Below are positions 7,323-9,034 of a stretch of DNA of 9,034 nt, piece after piece. Positions within the stretch are counted from its first letter, which is position 1, and every line of letters begins with the position of its first letter. The stretch is from NCBI GenBank assembly GCA_026984895.1, contig JALSRF010000383.1, positions 1 to 9,034 on the forward strand, written 5' to 3'. A program made the translations under genes and the position numbers. The notes beneath the pieces were generated by a model, which was given only the letters and a program-made list of their open reading frames with translations, ran no database searches and was not told the DNA's origin. Source of the stretch: Paracoccaceae bacterium. Lineage in GTDB: Bacteria; Pseudomonadota; Alphaproteobacteria; Rhodobacterales; Rhodobacteraceae.

Positions 7323-7347
7323 TGCGCAAGACGCTTGCGCAAGACGC
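7323..7347. repeat. Tandem 13-base repeat forming a hairpin in the convergent gap
   Basis: TGCGCAAGACGC occurs at 7323-7334 and again at 7336-7347. Within it TGCGCAAG (7323-7330) pairs perfectly with CTTGCGCA (7334-7341) across a 3-base loop, giving an 8-base-pair stem. It lies 23 bases after the phosphatase stop, in the 80 bases between two convergent operons, where a bidirectional terminator would be expected. No T tract follows on either strand, so it is at best a weak or Rho-assisted terminator. TGCGCA also occurs once more at 7315-7320. Confidence 0.45.
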
Positions 7348-7379
7348 GGAAATTGCCTGCAATCGCCTGCCCGGAAGGC

Positions 7380-8489
7380 TCAGGGCCGTTTGCCGCGTTC
7401 GGGCGACAGGCCGTGACCCGCCGGCGGCACCAGAACCGGCCCCGAGGCGTCAAAGCCCACCTTCACCTTTTCGCCGATCCGCAACGGGTGCTCCACGTCG
7501 TCATGCACCGCGAACATCGACCCGAAATCGGCAACCACCGTGTATTCCATGCGAATGCCCACATAGGTGGCCTTTTCGATCACCGCGTCGAACCCCTCGT
7601 CCCCGCCAAGCACGATGCGCGAGGGGCGCACCGCCAGCAGCGCCGGGCCCGGCTGCATCCCGCGTGAAGGCAGGCTGTAGCGATAGCTGCCGATGGCGAC
7701 CCTGGCCTGCGCGCCGTCCAGTTCGACGATCTCGCAGGGGATCAGGTTGGCCTCGCCGATGAAATCCGCGACAAAGGCATCGATCGGCGCATCGTACAGC
7801 TCGCGCGGGGTGCCTTTCTGGGCGATGGCGGCATTGCGCATCACCACGATCTCGTCGGAAACCGCCAGCGCCTCTTCCTGGTCGTGGGTCACATAGATCA
7901 CCGTCAGCCCCAGGTCCTGCTGGATCGCGCGGATGTCCTCGCGCACCTGCCGGCGCAGCTTGGCATCGAGGTTGGAAAGCGGCTCGTCGAACAGCAGCAC
8001 CTGCGGTTCGAGCACCAGCGCGCGCGCCACCGCGACGCGCTGCTGCTGGCCGCCCGAAAGCTCGCTTGGCAGGCGGTCGTCGAACCCCTTCAGCCCGACC
8101 ATCTCCAGCCCCGCGAGCGCCTTTTCGCGCGCGTCCGCCTTGGCGTAGCCGGAAAATTTCAGCCCGTAGGAGACATTGCCCAGCACCGTCATGTGCGGAA
8201 ACAGCGCATAGGACTGAAACACCATCGCCACGTCGCGGTCTGTCGCCGGCAGCGTGGTGACATCCTGTTCGCCGATCAGGATCCGCCCCGAGGTTGCCAT
8301 TTCCAGCCCCGCGATCATGCGCAGCGTCGTCGTCTTGCCGCATCCCGACGGGCCCAGCAATGTCACCAGCTGCCCCGCTTCGACCTGCAGGTTGATGTTG
8401 TCCACGGCCACCACGTCACGCCCGTAGACCTTGCGCACCTCTTCGAACCTGACCGGCGCGGCCTTGCCCCTGATGCGGTTTTCAACCAT
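7380..8489 (-). CDS. ABC transporter ATP-binding protein, FbpC/PotA-like
   Basis: This 369-residue importer ATPase has A-loop Y22, Walker A GPSGCGKTT at 46-54, Q-loop Q92, signature LSGGQQQR at 144-151, Walker B LLFDEP at 165-170, D-loop SNLD at 172-175 and switch H202. A TOBE-type C-terminal domain follows (FVADFIGEANLIPC, then LAVRPSRI and a GPVLVPP end). The sequence is closest in feel to the FbpC/AfuC ferric-iron group, but putrescine and 2-aminoethylphosphonate transporter ATPases look alike and cannot be excluded. I chose the ATG at 8489 because an AGGGGG Shine-Dalgarno sequence lies seven to eight bases upstream, within the last codons of the permease gene, and only 4 bases separate the two genes. 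The ORF could extend 20 codons upstream into the permease gene, in another frame, and that extension has no family-like sequence. Convergent to the ugp operon. Confidence 0.88.
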   Translation of the reverse strand: MVENRIRGKAAPVRFEEVRKVYGRDVVAVDNINLQVEAGQLVTLLGPSGCGKTTTLRMIAGLEMATSGRILIGEQDVTTLPATDRDVAMVFQSYALFPHMTVLGNVSYGLKFSGYAKADAREKALAGLEMVGLKGFDDRLPSELSGGQQQRVAVARALVLEPQVLLFDEPLSNLDAKLRRQVREDIRAIQQDLGLTVIYVTHDQEEALAVSDEIVVMRNAAIAQKGTPRELYDAPIDAFVADFIGEANLIPCEIVELDGAQARVAIGSYRYSLPSRGMQPGPALLAVRPSRIVLGGDEGFDAVIEKATYVGIRMEYTVVADFGSMFAVHDDVEHPLRIGEKVKVGFDASGPVLVPPAGHGLSPERGKRP

Positions 8490-8493
8490 CCTT

Positions 8494-9034
8494 CTATCCC
8501 CCTGCGCCAATCTCGGGGCGTCGCCCGATCTGCGTCCGACCGACCACAAGCTGCAACAGCGCCACCACCACCAGCATCACGAAGATCAGCGTGGTCGAAT
8601 AGGCGATGGCCAGCCCGTAGTCGTTGTTCTCGACCCGGCCGATGATATAGGCAGTGGCCATGTTGTATTCGGCCGAGACCAGGAAGATCACCGCCGAGAT
8701 CGCCGTCATCGCCCGCACGAAACTGTAGACCAGCGCCGCCAGGATCGCCGGCCTGAGCAGCGGCAGGATCACCCGGCGGAAGGTCTGCCAGCTGTTGGCG
8801 CCAAGGGTCAGCGAGCTTTCGTCCAGCGATCTGTCAAGCTGGCTCATGGATGCGATCCCCGCACGCACGCCCACCGGCATGTTGCGGAAGATGAAGCTCA
8901 GCACCAGGATGATGCCGGTGCCGGTGATTTCGATCGGCGGCACGTTGAAGGCCATGATGTAGCTGACCCCGATCACGGTTCCCGGGATCGCGAAACTCAG
9001 CATGGTGCCGAACTCGAAGGCATTCTTGCCGCGA
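8494..9034 (-). CDS. ABC transporter permease, C-terminal part (cut by window edge)
   Basis: Only the last 179 residues are in the window; the frame is open to the right edge and the gene continues beyond it. The visible part begins RGKNAFEFGTMLSFAIPGT and contains an EAA-type loop (LDESSLTLGANSWQTFRRVI, then LPLLRP), a membrane segment with SAVIFLVSAEYNMATAYI, and a final hydrophobic helix (LIFVMLVVVALLQLVVGR) before a short basic tail. These are features of FbpB/AfuB-type iron permeases, which usually are long proteins with two permease repeats; the fragment would be the end of the second repeat. The same architecture occurs in some phosphonate and spermidine-like importers. It would pair with the ATPase encoded 4 bases downstream. 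The periplasmic binding protein that would fix the substrate is presumably further right. Confidence 0.85.
   Translation of the reverse strand, partial: RGKNAFEFGTMLSFAIPGTVIGVSYIMAFNVPPIEITGTGIILVLSFIFRNMPVGVRAGIASMSQLDRSLDESSLTLGANSWQTFRRVILPLLRPAILAALVYSFVRAMTAISAVIFLVSAEYNMATAYIIGRVENNDYGLAIAYSTTLIFVMLVVVALLQLVVGRTQIGRRPEIGAGG

Noticed and set aside
7352..7363. ATTGC-CT-GCAAT mini-hairpin as a terminator
   Set aside because: The 2-base loop is too small for a stable hairpin, and no T tract follows on either strand.

Overview
The window looks like a stretch of a high-GC alphaproteobacterial chromosome, most like the Rhodobacterales. That call rests on the GC-rich third positions, Shine-Dalgarno-led genes packed with 1-base stop/start overlaps, and the feel of the protein sequences. 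It was not tested by any search. Three transcription units are visible: a leftward regulator gene, a rightward six-gene operon, and a leftward ABC-transporter operon that enters from the right edge.

Left part (1-1303). A LysR-family regulator (211-1104, minus) is divergent from the operon. About 80% of bases 1141-1200 are A or T, in an otherwise GC-rich window, and this short island carries the control signals. It holds a near-consensus leftward promoter for the regulator (TTGAAA-N16-TATAAT), an 18-base Pho-box-like element matching the enterobacterial consensus at 16 of 18 positions and pointing toward the operon, and palindromes of the LysR T-N11-A type. The Pho-box-like element overlaps the regulator's -35 box.

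Middle (1304-7299). The operon has the E. coli order ugpB-ugpA-ugpE-ugpC-ugpQ: periplasmic binding protein, two permeases, ATPase and glycerophosphodiester phosphodiesterase. A sixth gene for an inositol-monophosphatase-family enzyme is added, with a probable TTG start overlapping ugpQ by 11 bases. Together they would import sn-glycerol-3-phosphate and glycerophosphodiesters, cleave the diesters to glycerol-3-phosphate plus alcohol, and possibly dephosphorylate a product or a related sugar or polyol phosphate. A stable stem-loop lies between ugpB and ugpA. The last gene ends in an in-frame hexanucleotide tract (two CCGGAG, then six CCGGGG) encoding a Pro-Glu/Pro-Gly tail just before the stop.

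Right part (7300-9034). An 80-base convergent gap holds a tandem 13-base repeat that folds into a hairpin. Beyond it on the minus strand are an FbpC/PotA-like ABC ATPase and the C-terminal part of its permease, cut by the window edge. Ferric-iron import is the usual assignment for this pair. The substrate cannot be fixed without the binding protein, which is not in the window.

The core is a known phosphorus-scavenging system. The least ordinary points are the regulatory island, the appended phosphatase and its G4C2-type repeat tail. I see no CRISPR array, tRNA, rRNA, insertion sequence or clearly undescribed system.
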